Positions 1 to 6,655 of a stretch of 6,775 nt of DNA are shown here, one piece after another. The notes beneath the pieces were generated by a model that was not told the DNA's origin, searched no databases, and was given only the letters and a program-made list of their open reading frames with translations. The stretch comes from UBA6136 sp046305255 (GTDB lineage: Bacteria > Pseudomonadota > Gammaproteobacteria > Methylococcales > Methylococcaceae), in the NCBI GenBank assembly GCA_046305255.1, contig JBKCCF010000077.1:1-6775 (forward strand). Reading direction: 5' to 3'. The position numbers were made by a program, and so were the translations under genes. Within the stretch, counting starts at the first letter, position 1. Each line of letters begins with the position of its first letter.

Positions 1-1241
1 TCCTTGCTGCCAGTGTGTGGCTCCGCTATCTCGAGGAATGCGGCGAATCACTGGTTTTTCCAAGCAACGGCTACCGTGGCGATTATGTCCGCACCGTGGC
101 GTTTGAACTGCATAAAGCCCACGGCGAAAATCTTCGCCACACGGCAACCGCGGTTTTCAAGGTCCTGCCGCTTGATGAGCCGGAGGGAGGCGACAAGGAG
201 ATTTACATTGATGCCGTCGTCACCCGCGCCAAGACCCTGCTGGGCGCCGCGGCCTATGATGCAGTGTTTGATGCCGGACTCAACAGCATACTGGCCGATA
301 TCCGGCACGATCTTGAGGAATTCGGCGTACGCTACGACGACTGGTTTTCCGAACGCGGGCTAACCCGGTCAGGCGCGGTAGAACGGGCGTTGGCCACATT
401 GAAAACGGCGGGCTATCTCTATGAAAAAGAGGGCGCCACCTGGTTTGCCTCCAGCCGGCTGGGAGACGAGAAAGACAGAGTTGTCGTGCGCGAAAACGGC
501 CAGATGACCTACTTCGCCTCCGACATTGCCTACCACATGCACAAGCTGGAGCGCGGCTATGACCGCATTATTAACATTTGGGGTGCAGACCATCATGGCT
601 ACATCCCCAGGGTCAAAGCCGCCATCGGCGCACTCGGCGGCGACCGCGATAAACTCGAAGTCCTGCTGGTGCAGTTCGCCGTGCTTTATCGGGGTGAAGA
701 GAAAGTACAGATGTCAACGCGCTCCGGCGAATTCGTGACGCTGCGGCAACTGCGTAACGAGGTCGGCAGGGATGCCGCACGATTCTTCTATGTCATGCGC
801 AAATCCGATCAGCATATGGATTTCGATCTCAAACTGGCCACCTCACGCACCAATGAAAATCCGGTGTATTACGTTCAGTACGCCCACGCCCGCGTGTGCA
901 GTGTGTTCCGGCAATTGGATGAAAAAGCACTCCCGCGGGATCTGGCTGGTGGCATGGCTCACCTGGATCTGCTGGTGGAGCCCCATGAGACGGCCCTGAT
1001 GACTAGCCTTGCGCGTTATCCTGAGGTAATTGAGCAGTCTGCCTTGCAGCACGAACCGCATCACCTGATTCACTATCTGCGGGATCTGGCCTGCGAACTG
1101 CACACGTACTACAACGCCCATCAGTTTCTGGTGGAAGACGTTGCGCTGCGTGACGCCCGACTGAATTTGATCGCAGCTGTCCGTCAGGTCATCGCTAATG
1201 GCCTCGGGCTGTTGGATGTATCTGCGCCGGAAGCTATGTAA
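1..1241 (+). CDS. argS: Arginine--tRNA ligase (ArgRS), 5'-truncated by the window edge
   Basis: Class I aminoacyl-tRNA synthetase that charges tRNA-Arg with arginine in the cytoplasm. The open frame runs in from the left edge (first full codon at 3); the GTG at 15 is an internal valine, not a start. About 412 residues are present against roughly 560-590 for the family, so the N-terminal add-1 domain and the HIGH signature are outside the window. Visible family marks are WGADHHGY (nt 579-602), the KMSKS-equivalent loop QMSTRSGEFVTL (from about nt 708), and NPVYYVQYAHAR (858-893) at the start of the anticodon-binding helical domain. The C-terminus SAPEAM corresponds to the usual ArgRS ending SAPERM. 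Nothing in the visible part suggests a pseudogene. It probably shares a transcript with the SPOR-domain gene four bases downstream. Confidence 0.96.
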   Translation, partial: LAASVWLRYLEECGESLVFPSNGYRGDYVRTVAFELHKAHGENLRHTATAVFKVLPLDEPEGGDKEIYIDAVVTRAKTLLGAAAYDAVFDAGLNSILADIRHDLEEFGVRYDDWFSERGLTRSGAVERALATLKTAGYLYEKEGATWFASSRLGDEKDRVVVRENGQMTYFASDIAYHMHKLERGYDRIINIWGADHHGYIPRVKAAIGALGGDRDKLEVLLVQFAVLYRGEEKVQMSTRSGEFVTLRQLRNEVGRDAARFFYVMRKSDQHMDFDLKLATSRTNENPVYYVQYAHARVCSVFRQLDEKALPRDLAGGMAHLDLLVEPHETALMTSLARYPEVIEQSALQHEPHHLIHYLRDLACELHTYYNAHQFLVEDVALRDARLNLIAAVRQVIANGLGLLDVSAPEAM

Positions 1242-1245
1242 GGTC

Positions 1246-1791
1246 ATGCCCAAAGATCTCAAGCATCGCATTCCGGCTTTTCGCGCCCGTAGAAAAATAG
1301 CCCTGAGCCGCTGGTTCATGGCCTGCATCGGCCTGACAGTGATCAGCGTCGCCTTGATCGTTGGCGTGGGTCGACAAAAAAAAACCGCCGCAGACAGTTC
1401 CGCGGCCCCTCAAAAAGTAAGTACGCCCACTGCGCCGCCCAGTGCTCGCATTAGCTTCTTTCAATTGTTACCTGACAGTGAGCGCCAGATCAGCGACGCC
1501 GACATCAAGGCAGAACTGAATGAAATCCGCCTCGGCAAAACGGCCCGTTCAGGGGCCTACCTTCTCCAGACCGGGGCATTCACTGAACAAGCCGAGGCTG
1601 AGTCCTTGAGAGAGGACCTGCAGCGCCTCACCAAAACCAGGCCCAGGCTTGAACTGATCAAGATGGAGTACGCCACCTGGTTCAGGGTCATGCTTGGCCC
1701 CTACAAGACGCTGGTCGACGTCGATAAAGTCCGTAGTTTTCTGCGAGAACACCAGATTGACAGTATCGTCCAGACATCAACACATCCTTAG
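1246..1791 (+). CDS. SPOR-domain membrane protein (FtsN-like)
   Basis: Predicted 181-residue single-pass inner-membrane protein with a periplasmic SPOR domain. SPOR domains bind denuded septal peptidoglycan glycans, so a role at the division site is likely but inferred. Residues 1-21 are basic and cytoplasmic (MPKDLKHR start, RARRK), 22-42 form a hydrophobic helix, and 43-68 are a Pro/Ala/Ser-rich linker. Residues 69-76 (ISFFQLLP) match the FY.LLP-type segment often seen before the SPOR repeat in such proteins. Residues 103-178 are the SPOR domain, with YLLQTGAF early and WFRVMLGPY late. I chose ATG 1246 because it gives the usual MPKDxKHR-type N-terminus and avoids overlapping argS. In-frame ATGs at 1198 and 1216 would add residues encoded inside argS. 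GGAAG at 1229-1233 is a possible, rather distant ribosome binding site. A run of nine A's (1376-1384) lies in the linker. FtsN itself is an alternative name, but the symbol is not secure. Confidence 0.88.
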   Translation: MPKDLKHRIPAFRARRKIALSRWFMACIGLTVISVALIVGVGRQKKTAADSSAAPQKVSTPTAPPSARISFFQLLPDSERQISDADIKAELNEIRLGKTARSGAYLLQTGAFTEQAEAESLREDLQRLTKTRPRLELIKMEYATWFRVMLGPYKTLVDVDKVRSFLREHQIDSIVQTSTHP

Positions 1792-1861
1792 AGGGCACAG
1801 AAAACCTTTATAGCAGACCTTCCACCTGTTCAATTTCCCCGATTCACGCTATTGATTTGCC

Positions 1862-2263
1862 ATGAGAATACTTCACACCATGTTGCGCGTAGGTCATCTT
1901 GATCGCTCAATTGCCTTTTACACCGAGGTGCTGGGCATGCGCCTACTTCGGCGGCAGGATTATCCCGAGGGTCGCTTTACACTGGCTTTCGTCGGCTATC
2001 ACGACGAAATATCAGGCAGCGTGATAGAACTGACTCATAACTGGGATACCGACCGGTACGATCTGGGAGAAGGATTCGGCCACATTGCAATTGAAGTCGA
2101 TAGTGCCGCCAGAGCCTGTGAGTTGGTGAGGCAAAAAGGCGGTAATGTGGTGCGCGAAGCAGGGCCGATGAAGCACGGCGCCACAGTCATCGCCTTTGTG
2201 GCCGACCCTGATGGCTACAAGATCGAATTCATTGAAAAAGCATCTGGTTTGCCTACCCACTAA
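1862..2263 (+). CDS. gloA: Lactoylglutathione lyase (glyoxalase I)
   Basis: Cytosolic metalloenzyme that isomerises the hemithioacetal of methylglyoxal and glutathione to S-lactoylglutathione, the first step of the glyoxalase pathway. The 133-residue product has the length of the short Ni/Co-type bacterial enzyme. It aligns by eye with E. coli GloA from the first residues (MRxLHTMLRVG, FYTxVLGM). All four metal ligands fall at the E. coli positions: His5, Glu56 (in VIELTHNW), His74 (in GHIAIEVD) and Glu122 (in DPDGYKIEFIE). REAGPMKHG and TVIAFVADPDGYK are further signatures. The 70 bases between the SPOR gene and this start show no clear Shine-Dalgarno and no terminator hairpin, so the transcript boundary is uncertain. 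It is only eight bases from the next gene, suggesting co-transcription. Confidence 0.97.
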   Translation: MRILHTMLRVGHLDRSIAFYTEVLGMRLLRRQDYPEGRFTLAFVGYHDEISGSVIELTHNWDTDRYDLGEGFGHIAIEVDSAARACELVRQKGGNVVREAGPMKHGATVIAFVADPDGYKIEFIEKASGLPTH

Positions 2264-2271
2264 CGATACCG

Positions 2272-3309
2272 ATGAGCCATGAGATCGAAGCCGCTGTTCT
2301 GAAACTCAGGGAAGGTGGCGTCGTCGCCTTTCCCACCGAGACCGTCTACGGACTGGGTGCAGATGCCTCAAATCCTGTTGCTGTCCGTCGCATATTCGAT
2401 ATAAAGGGACGGCCGGCCAATCATCCATTGATCGTTCACCTGGCGGATGTTTCTCAGGTCCCCGACTGGGCCAGAGCGGTACCGCCGGAACTGCACCTGC
2501 TCGCCCGACATTTCTGGCCCGGTCCACTCACAGTGATACTACCGCGTGGCAATGCACCGCTTGCCGTCACAGGGGGGCAAGACAGCGTGGGTGTACGGGT
2601 ACCGCATCATCCGGTGGCTCTGGCCCTGCTGGAAGCCTTTGGCGGCGGCATTGCTGCCCCATCAGCCAACAGGTTTGGCCGCGTGAGCCCGACCCGGGCC
2701 ATTCATGTCGCGGAGGAACTGCAGGGGGATGTCGATCTGATTCTGGAAGGTGGCGATTGCGACGTGGGTCTTGAGTCCACTATCGTCAGCCTGGTCGGAG
2801 ATGAACCCCTGCTACTGCGGCCCGGCGCGATTGGCCTGCCTTCCCTGGAGGCAGTGCTGGGCAGAACCGTATCGACCCAGCAACAGACTGAAAACATTAG
2901 AGCACCAGGTATGCTGGAATCACACTACGCGCCAACAACCCCGCTCTACCTGTCGTCACCCAGCACGCTCCATGATCGGCTTGCTGCGCTATTAACTGCG
3001 GGGAAGCGTGTCGCACTGATGCGTATTCAGTCCGGTTTGGGTCAACTCTCTGACCATCCCTTGCTGCTGACGCTTGCCATGCCTGACTCGGCCGATACTT
3101 ATGGCAAGGCGCTTTACGCCGCCTTGCGCCAACTTGATCAATCCGTCGTGGATGTTATCGTGGTCGAACGACCGCCCATTCATGAGGTGTGGGCGGCTGT
3201 CAATGATCGCTTGCGACGAGCCAGCCACGGTCATCAGATATTTAGTGAAAGTGGCACACTAACGAGCACTTTCCAGACACATCAAGGACCCGGGATACTT
3301 GCACCATGA
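2272..3309 (+). CDS. L-threonylcarbamoyladenylate synthase, long Sua5 type
   Basis: Makes L-threonylcarbamoyl-AMP from threonine, bicarbonate and ATP. The TsaD complex then uses it to form t6A at position 37 of ANN-decoding tRNAs. The 345-residue length matches the two-domain Sua5 form, not the roughly 190-residue TsaC of E. coli. The YrdC-like catalytic domain covers about residues 5-205: PTETVYGLGADA (21-32), KGRPANHPL (45-53), PSAN (130-133), GLESTIV (166-172) and LLRPGAI (181-187). The linker APGMLESHYAPTTPL (211-225) corresponds to the conserved SPGM..RHYAP segment that closes the active site in Sua5. Residues from about 226 are the Sua5 C-terminal domain, weakly conserved here. There is no clear Shine-Dalgarno, and the start lies eight bases after gloA, so coupled translation is plausible. 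Its TGA overlaps the murF start as ATGA. Confidence 0.94.
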   Translation: MSHEIEAAVLKLREGGVVAFPTETVYGLGADASNPVAVRRIFDIKGRPANHPLIVHLADVSQVPDWARAVPPELHLLARHFWPGPLTVILPRGNAPLAVTGGQDSVGVRVPHHPVALALLEAFGGGIAAPSANRFGRVSPTRAIHVAEELQGDVDLILEGGDCDVGLESTIVSLVGDEPLLLRPGAIGLPSLEAVLGRTVSTQQQTENIRAPGMLESHYAPTTPLYLSSPSTLHDRLAALLTAGKRVALMRIQSGLGQLSDHPLLLTLAMPDSADTYGKALYAALRQLDQSVVDVIVVERPPIHEVWAAVNDRLRRASHGHQIFSESGTLTSTFQTHQGPGILAP

Positions 3310-4658
3310 TGACATTAGGCCAACTTGCAGCAGCCATCCCTGGATCAACCCTGGAGGGTCCCCCCGAGACCGCTTTTGCCGTAGTGTCGACCGACACCCG
3401 GACAATGCCTGCCGAATGCCTGTTTTTTGCCCTGAGGGGCGAACGCCACGATGCCCACGAATTTGCTCATCTTGCCGCCGAAGCCGGCGCGGTAGCCATG
3501 GTGGTGGAGCGACCACTGCCGCTCACCATCCCGCAACTTGTTGTTACCGATAGCCGACGTGCCCTAGGGCTGGCCGCCACCGCCTGGCGTCATCGCTACG
3601 TGTTGCCGCTGATTGCTGTAACTGGCAGTAATGGCAAGACCACGGTAACACAGATGCTCGCCAGTATCCTTGCCGCTGCGGTTGGTGATAGGGGTCGGCT
3701 TGCGACCAGAGGCAATCTGAACAACGAGATAGGCGTCCCGCAAACCGTGTTTCGCCTCACTGCTGAGCATCGTTATGCCGTGGTTGAGCTTGGCATGAAT
3801 CATCCGGGTGAGATTGAATACCTGGCGAGGATCGCTCAGCCGACAGTGTCGCTGGTCAACAATGCACAACGGGAACACCAGGAGTTCATGGGCACTGTAG
3901 AAGCCACTGCGCGGGAAAATGGGGCAGCCATATCGGCTCTGCCACCCCATGGGATCGCTGTTTTCCCGGCCGATGATGATTGCGCGTTTATATGGCGATT
4001 ACTTGCCGGTTCCCGCCGGGTTCTGGACTTCACTCTCGGCGGTGCTAGTGCAGCTGCCGTAACGGCTTCTTATACCTCCGTCAGCGATGGAGTCGAACTC
4101 ACAATTACCACTCCGAACGGTCCGATCGAACTGCGACTCGCTCTATCGGGCGCTCATAATGCCCATAACGCAGTCGCTGCGGCTACGAGTGCCCTCGCCG
4201 CAGGTATCGCCCTTGATGATATACGGCGAGGACTCGAAGCCTTTGTTCCGGTTGCCGGCCGAGGAGTATTACTGCGTTCCATCGCGGGCGGCAGGGTGAT
4301 TGATGATAGCTACAACGCCAATCCGGATTCTGTCATTGCGGCTATTGATCTGTTATCAGGCGTTGCTAAGCCTCGTGTACTGATACTCGGCGATATGGGC
4401 GAAGTTGGAGAGCAGGGACCTGGTTTTCATCAGGAAATTGGTGCCTATGCAAGGCTCAAGGGGATTAATGCGCTGCTGGCGATAGGTGAACTGAGCCGGT
4501 ATGCAGTGGAAGCCTTCAATCAGGAGGGGGGTGCGCATTATTCCGAAATTGACGCATTAATTGCCGACGCACTGCCCCTGGCAAGCGCCGAGGCCACCAT
4601 ACTGGTCAAAGGGTCACGTTTTATGCGCATGGAGCGCGTCGTAAAATCTCTTTGTTAA
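3306..4658 (+). CDS. murF: UDP-N-acetylmuramoyl-tripeptide--D-alanyl-D-alanine ligase
   Basis: Cytoplasmic ATP-dependent Mur ligase that adds D-Ala-D-Ala to the UDP-MurNAc-tripeptide, completing the pentapeptide precursor of peptidoglycan. The 450-residue product is full length. It has an N-terminal UDP-MurNAc-binding domain (about 1-100), the ATP-binding loop TGSNGKTT (106-113), NLNNEIGVPQT (137-147), ELGMNHPGEI (161-170), and NNAQREHQEFM (185-195). Next come SGAHNAHNAVAA (281-292), DSYNANPDS (334-342) beginning the C-terminal domain, GDMGEVGEQGPGFH (362-375), and VKGSRFMRMERVV (434-446). Two start codons stand in tandem (3306 and 3309). The first overlaps the upstream TGA, and GGGA at 3292-3295 is a weak ribosome binding site at suitable distance. 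In most proteobacteria murF lies in the dcw cluster between murE and mraY; here it follows a Sua5-type gene and precedes selO. Confidence 0.96.
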   Translation: MMTLGQLAAAIPGSTLEGPPETAFAVVSTDTRTMPAECLFFALRGERHDAHEFAHLAAEAGAVAMVVERPLPLTIPQLVVTDSRRALGLAATAWRHRYVLPLIAVTGSNGKTTVTQMLASILAAAVGDRGRLATRGNLNNEIGVPQTVFRLTAEHRYAVVELGMNHPGEIEYLARIAQPTVSLVNNAQREHQEFMGTVEATARENGAAISALPPHGIAVFPADDDCAFIWRLLAGSRRVLDFTLGGASAAAVTASYTSVSDGVELTITTPNGPIELRLALSGAHNAHNAVAAATSALAAGIALDDIRRGLEAFVPVAGRGVLLRSIAGGRVIDDSYNANPDSVIAAIDLLSGVAKPRVLILGDMGEVGEQGPGFHQEIGAYARLKGINALLAIGELSRYAVEAFNQEGGAHYSEIDALIADALPLASAEATILVKGSRFMRMERVVKSLC

Positions 4659-4732
4659 TGACCCTAACCGCGCAGTACTGAGCGCATCGCAATACTGGCT
4701 CATACCCATTCTTCCGGCTAACCGAAACGACC

Positions 4733-6337
4733 ATGTTTACCCCTGAATCTTCTGGCCTGAATCTTCGGTTTGATAATAAGTATGTCCGTGAATTGCCGGG
4801 TGATCCTGATACCAGCCCTAACCGGCGGCAAGTGTATGGCGCGTGCTACTCATCCGTAACCCCTTTGGCTGCACCCTCACCTCGCTTGGTAGCCTTTTCA
4901 ACTGACCTTGCAACTGAATTAGGGCTATCGCCAGAGGCCTGCAAATCGGCAGCCTTTGCAGATGTCTTCAGCGGAAATCGACTATTGGCAGGCATGTCAC
5001 CCTATGCAACCTGTTACGGAGGACACCAATTTGGGCAGTGGGCAGGACAACTTGGTGATGGCCGGGCCATTAATCTAGGGGAGGCCATTACGGGGGCAAA
5101 AAGTCGACTAACCTTACAGCTCAAAGGCGCGGGGCCGACGCCTTATTCGCGCTCAGCTGACGGCCTGGCAGTATTGCGATCATCGGTCAGGGAGTTTCTC
5201 TGTAGTGAGGCCATGCACTATCTTGGGATTCCTACGACACGCGCCCTGAGCCTGGTATCCACTGGCAGGACTGTTATTCGCGACATGTTTTATGACGGCA
5301 GACCCCAGGCCGAGCCGGGGGCCGTTGTCTGTCGCGTCGCCCCCTGCTTCACCAGATTCGGCAACTTCGAGTTATTTGCCGCCCGGGGCGATATTGAAAC
5401 CCTTAAACAGCTGGTAGATTACACGCTCGGCGACAGTTTCCCCGAGCTAGGCGCACCCTGTCCAGACGCTTATATTGCATGGTTCGATGAGGTTTGCCGA
5501 AGAACAGCGAGGCTAATTGTTGAGTGGCAACGCGTTGGCTTTGTCCACGGAGTAATGAATACGGACAACATGTCGATATTGGGCCTCACTATTGATTACG
5601 GCCCTTACGGTTGGCTCGACAATTACGATCCCAATTGGACCCCAAACACCACGGATGCCCACACCAGACGGTATCGGTATGCCAATCAGCCCCAGATTGC
5701 TTACTGGAACCTGGTCAAACTTGCAAACGCGATATATCCACTCATCGGCTCCGAGCAGGCACTGCAAGATACGCTCAATAGCTATACCCTAACTTATAAC
5801 GCAGCATGGCAGGACATGATGGCTCGAAAATTGGGCCTACCGAACTACCGGCCTGATCTTGATGATTGTCTAATATCCGAACTGTTAAGGATGCTTGCAG
5901 CCGTTGAAACAGATATGACCCTTTTCTACCGACGTCTAGCCTTACTTGATACCAGTATGGTGGACTCTTGCAATGAGTCGATGATAAGCCCACTAATAGA
6001 AGCGTATTACAGCCCTAACAATCTCACTGACGGCGAAAAGGCCACACTATCACACTGGCTTCGTCGATACCTTGAACGACTAAAGATTACTAACGAGCCG
6101 AATAGCATCCGGATAACTAGAATGAACTCGACAAACCCCCTTTACATACCGAGGAATTACCTTACTCAAGTGGCTATTGATGAGGCTGAAAAGGGCGACT
6201 ATACGACAATAAAGCAGTTACTCTCCGTTTTCAAGACACCCTACTGCGAGCAACCCGGTCTAGAGGATCTTGCCGCTAAGCGTCCTGACTGGGCTAGGAA
6301 TCGAACCGGTTGCTCTATGCTCTCGTGCAGTTCCTAA
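4733..6337 (+). CDS. selO: Protein adenylyltransferase SelO (YdiU/UPF0061 family)
   Basis: Pseudokinase-fold enzyme that transfers AMP from ATP to Ser, Thr or Tyr of target proteins (AMPylation); the family is tied to oxidative-stress responses. The 534-residue product is complete, longer than the 478 of E. coli YdiU. Signatures in order are GGHQFGQWAGQLGDGRA (96-112), LQLKGAGPTPYSRSADG (128-144, probable ATP-site Lys131), VLRSSVREFLCSEAM (147-161), and RVAPCFTRFGNFE (201-213). GFVHGVMNTDNMS (269-281) holds the probable catalytic Asp278 and metal ligand Asn279, and TIDYGP (286-291) holds the second metal Asp288. NPLYIPRNYL (468-477) and the C-terminal CSMLSCSS follow. The tail has ordinary cysteine at the place of the selenocysteine in animal SelO. 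No good Shine-Dalgarno precedes ATG 4733. The 74-base gap after murF contains only a weak hairpin (4673-4697) without a T-run. G+C is lower than upstream, near 45% in 5941-6180. Confidence 0.96.
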   Translation: MFTPESSGLNLRFDNKYVRELPGDPDTSPNRRQVYGACYSSVTPLAAPSPRLVAFSTDLATELGLSPEACKSAAFADVFSGNRLLAGMSPYATCYGGHQFGQWAGQLGDGRAINLGEAITGAKSRLTLQLKGAGPTPYSRSADGLAVLRSSVREFLCSEAMHYLGIPTTRALSLVSTGRTVIRDMFYDGRPQAEPGAVVCRVAPCFTRFGNFELFAARGDIETLKQLVDYTLGDSFPELGAPCPDAYIAWFDEVCRRTARLIVEWQRVGFVHGVMNTDNMSILGLTIDYGPYGWLDNYDPNWTPNTTDAHTRRYRYANQPQIAYWNLVKLANAIYPLIGSEQALQDTLNSYTLTYNAAWQDMMARKLGLPNYRPDLDDCLISELLRMLAAVETDMTLFYRRLALLDTSMVDSCNESMISPLIEAYYSPNNLTDGEKATLSHWLRRYLERLKITNEPNSIRITRMNSTNPLYIPRNYLTQVAIDEAEKGDYTTIKQLLSVFKTPYCEQPGLEDLAAKRPDWARNRTGCSMLSCSS

Positions 6338-6371
6338 CGTGAACTCGGGTAATACGAGGTCAAAGGGAATA

Positions 6372-6394
6372 GCTGACTATCAATTAAAGTCAGC
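6372..6394. repeat. Inverted repeat, 6-bp perfect stem
   Basis: Arms GCTGAC (6372-6377) and GTCAGC (6389-6394) enclose an 11-base A/T-rich loop. No T-run follows on either side, so it is not an intrinsic terminator. It is the first of several hairpins in the selO-rRNA interval. Confidence 0.6.
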
Positions 6395-6446
6395 CTAACA
6401 GGTTGGCCAGCGGGCTGAGGTTTGAAGCCGTAGGCAGCAACTGGGA

Positions 6447-6479
6447 GACGTTCATGCAGAGCGTGCTAGTCGGAACGTC
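6447..6479. repeat. Inverted repeat, 7-bp perfect stem
   Basis: Arms GACGTTC (6447-6453) and GAACGTC (6473-6479) enclose 19 bases, in which GCA/TGC could form a short inner helix. This is the longest perfect arm pair I found in the interval. It lacks a T-run, so a structural RNA element is a better reading than a terminator. Confidence 0.6.
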
Positions 6480-6535
6480 GGTTGAATCGATAGAAATAGC
6501 GCAAGGTAGGAACCTAACGGACGAGGCTTCAGATT

Positions 6536-6622
6536 ATGAACAAACGGATTAATCCAATTGAGCTCGGGGACCCTTGGACCTTTGTAGCCCGTGACTGTAG
6601 GCCGACCGCAGCAAACACATGA
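6536..6622 (+). CDS. Doubtful 28-codon open frame in the selO-rRNA interval
   Basis: ATG at 6536 opens a 28-residue frame starting MNKRINPIELGDPW and ending at TGA 6620-6622. That TGA overlaps another ATG at 6619, which starts a 14-codon frame ending at 6663. There is no convincing Shine-Dalgarno and I recognise no family. It could be a leader peptide, the degraded start of an intron-encoded protein, or chance. I favour chance or remnant. Confidence 0.15.
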   Translation: MNKRINPIELGDPWTFVARDCRPTAANT

Positions 6623-6634
6623 AACGAGATACGC

Positions 6635-6649
6635 CAGTACAGAGTACTG
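6635..6649. repeat. Short perfect hairpin CAGTAC-AGA-GTACTG
   Basis: A 6-bp stem closed by a three-base loop, just beyond the rRNA terminator as read on the - strand. No T-run follows on the + strand. A similar CAGTACTGAG string occurs at 4673-4682, upstream of selO. Its function is unknown. Confidence 0.5.
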
Positions 6650-6655
6650 TGTACC

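Larger units (their letters stand above)
6338..6655 (+). other. Structured intergenic region of unknown function, possible RNA or intron remnant
   Basis: About 320 bases between the selO stop and the rRNA terminator with no recognisable protein gene. Several inverted repeats are directly visible. GCTGAC/GTCAGC at 6372-6377 and 6389-6394 is a perfect 6-bp arm pair. GACGTTC/GAACGTC at 6447-6453 and 6473-6479 is a perfect 7-bp pair. AGGT/ACCT lies at 6504-6515, TCCAA/TTGGA at 6553-6578, and CAGTAC/GTACTG with a three-base loop at 6635-6649. The motif CCTAAC occurs at 6333, 6395-6399 (partial context GCCTAACAGG) and 6513. Purine-rich single-stranded-looking links such as GATAGAAATAGCGCAAGG recall group II intron domain I. 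The region begins GTGAACTCGGG at 6339, near the GTGYG start of group II introns. No domain V and no reverse transcriptase are present. The strand is assigned only under this reading. A structural RNA or a decayed mobile element are both possible. Confidence 0.35.

Noticed and set aside
708..728. ArgRS loop QMSTRSG lacking the second lysine of KMSKS
   Set aside because: Variation at this loop is well known in bacterial ArgRS and does not imply loss of function.
1..1241. argS read as a truncated pseudogene
   Set aside because: The frame is open to the left edge and only the window cuts it; all visible motifs and the C-terminus are intact.
843..1328. 161-codon open frame on the - strand
   Set aside because: It lies antisense to the well-supported argS end and SPOR gene start, and its product resembles no family.
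1792..1861. Promoter ahead of gloA
   Set aside because: TTTATA near 1808 resembles a -10 element, but no acceptable -35 at proper spacing was found, so it was not called.
4673..4697. Hairpin after murF considered as a terminator
   Set aside because: The stem is short and interrupted and no T-run follows, so it is too weak to call.
5165..5167. SelO Leu145 where E. coli has Arg in DGRAVLRS
   Set aside because: Other catalytic residues are intact, and I believe Leu occurs here in other SelO proteins, so it is not evidence of inactivity.
6447..6479. Group II intron domain V candidate
   Set aside because: The hairpin lacks the AGC triad, the GNRA tetraloop and the two-base bulge expected of domain V.
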